A stretch of DNA of 5,809 bases, from contig DNGI01000006.1 of NCBI GenBank assembly GCA_003486645.1, forward strand, positions 1 through 5,809, in the 5' to 3' direction. This stretch comes from Cyanobacteria bacterium UBA11370 (GTDB taxonomy: Bacteria > Cyanobacteriota > Cyanobacteriia > Cyanobacteriales > Coleofasciculaceae). Position numbers and translations under genes: made by a program. Below the pieces are notes generated by a model. It was given only the letters and a program-made list of their open reading frames with translations, ran no database searches and was not told the DNA's origin. Numbering within the stretch: position 1 is the first letter of the stretch; every line of letters begins with the position of its first letter. Positions 5,733-5,809 of the stretch are shown here, piece by piece.

Positions 5733-5760
5733 GATCTTGCACCACTCGCAACAAGCCCTG

Positions 5761-5809
5761 GCGAATGGAATTCGCGGCTATAAAACCTTTCGTCCGCCTG
5801 CGCGGACTC
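5761..5809. repeat. Double-hairpin intergenic repeat (cut by the window edge)
   Basis: Two perfect stem-loops lie in tandem. The first is GCGAAT (5761-5766), loop GGA, ATTCGC (5770-5775). The second is GTCCGC (5792-5797), loop CTGC, GCGGAC (5802-5807). A linker containing GGCTATA joins them. I recall closely similar sequences, with compensatory changes in the second stem, at many intergenic sites in filamentous cyanobacteria; this is from memory and not a database result. It lacks a T-run and is better read as a dispersed, possibly miniature mobile, repeat than as a terminator. The repeat probably continues past 5809. Confidence 0.65.

Noticed and set aside
5715..5735. GGTTCAAAC resembling the T-loop of a tRNA
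   Set aside because: No acceptor, D or anticodon arms can be folded around it, and it overlaps the end of the second kinase gene. The local stem is explained by the hairpin at the stop codon.
5761..5809. Intrinsic terminator for the kinase genes
   Set aside because: Both stems are perfect, but neither is followed by a run of T, and the sequence fits a dispersed repeat better.

Overview
The window looks like chromosomal DNA of a cyanobacterium, most likely a filamentous one. Four things point that way. There are six copies of the octamer GCGATCGC (HIP1, the highly iterated palindrome of cyanobacteria). The left edge carries a G-rich short tandem repeat. The right edge carries a double-hairpin intergenic repeat of a kind I recall as common in filamentous cyanobacteria. 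There are also two eukaryotic-type Ser/Thr kinases, one fused to GUN4, a tetrapyrrole-binding domain of oxygenic phototrophs. The species cannot be named from the sequence.

Left part (1-1013): a short tandem repeat, then a minus-strand gene for an unrecognised 146-residue protein. A 117-bp divergent spacer with two HIP1 copies separates it from a plus-strand gene for a 72-residue XRE/Cro-family helix-turn-helix protein.

Centre (1014-3251): a compact two-gene unit with a 6-bp gap. The first gene encodes a DUF262 (GmrSD N-terminal-like, ParB-fold) protein with an intact DGQQR motif and no C-terminal HNH nuclease part. The second encodes a protein resembling the MAE_28990/MAE_18760 HEPN family, with an Rx4H motif (RNDAAH, residues 213-218) and an extra C-terminal domain. 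This pair is the best candidate for a little-described defence or toxin system: a DUF262 sensor or NTPase plus a HEPN ribonuclease effector supplied as a separate protein. The upstream XRE protein is a possible regulator. Defence function is inferred from the families and the arrangement, not shown by the sequence.

Right part (3252-5809): two tandem paralogous Ser/Thr kinases. The first (422 aa) is a complete kinase fused directly to GUN4 with no membrane segment. The second (328 aa) has a kinase domain with an altered glycine-rich loop and an altered APE-region motif, then one transmembrane helix and a very short proline-rich tail. A good sigma70-type promoter candidate starts immediately after the stop codon of the first kinase. 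The window ends in a series of hairpins that begins at the stop codon of the second kinase.

Full HIP1 sites are absent from 938 to 4839, which covers the DUF262-HEPN unit and the GUN4 kinase. This is compatible with acquisition of part of that stretch from elsewhere, though it is weak evidence. I found no rRNA, tRNA, CRISPR array, transposase or integrase. No gene-free stretch exceeds 300 bases.
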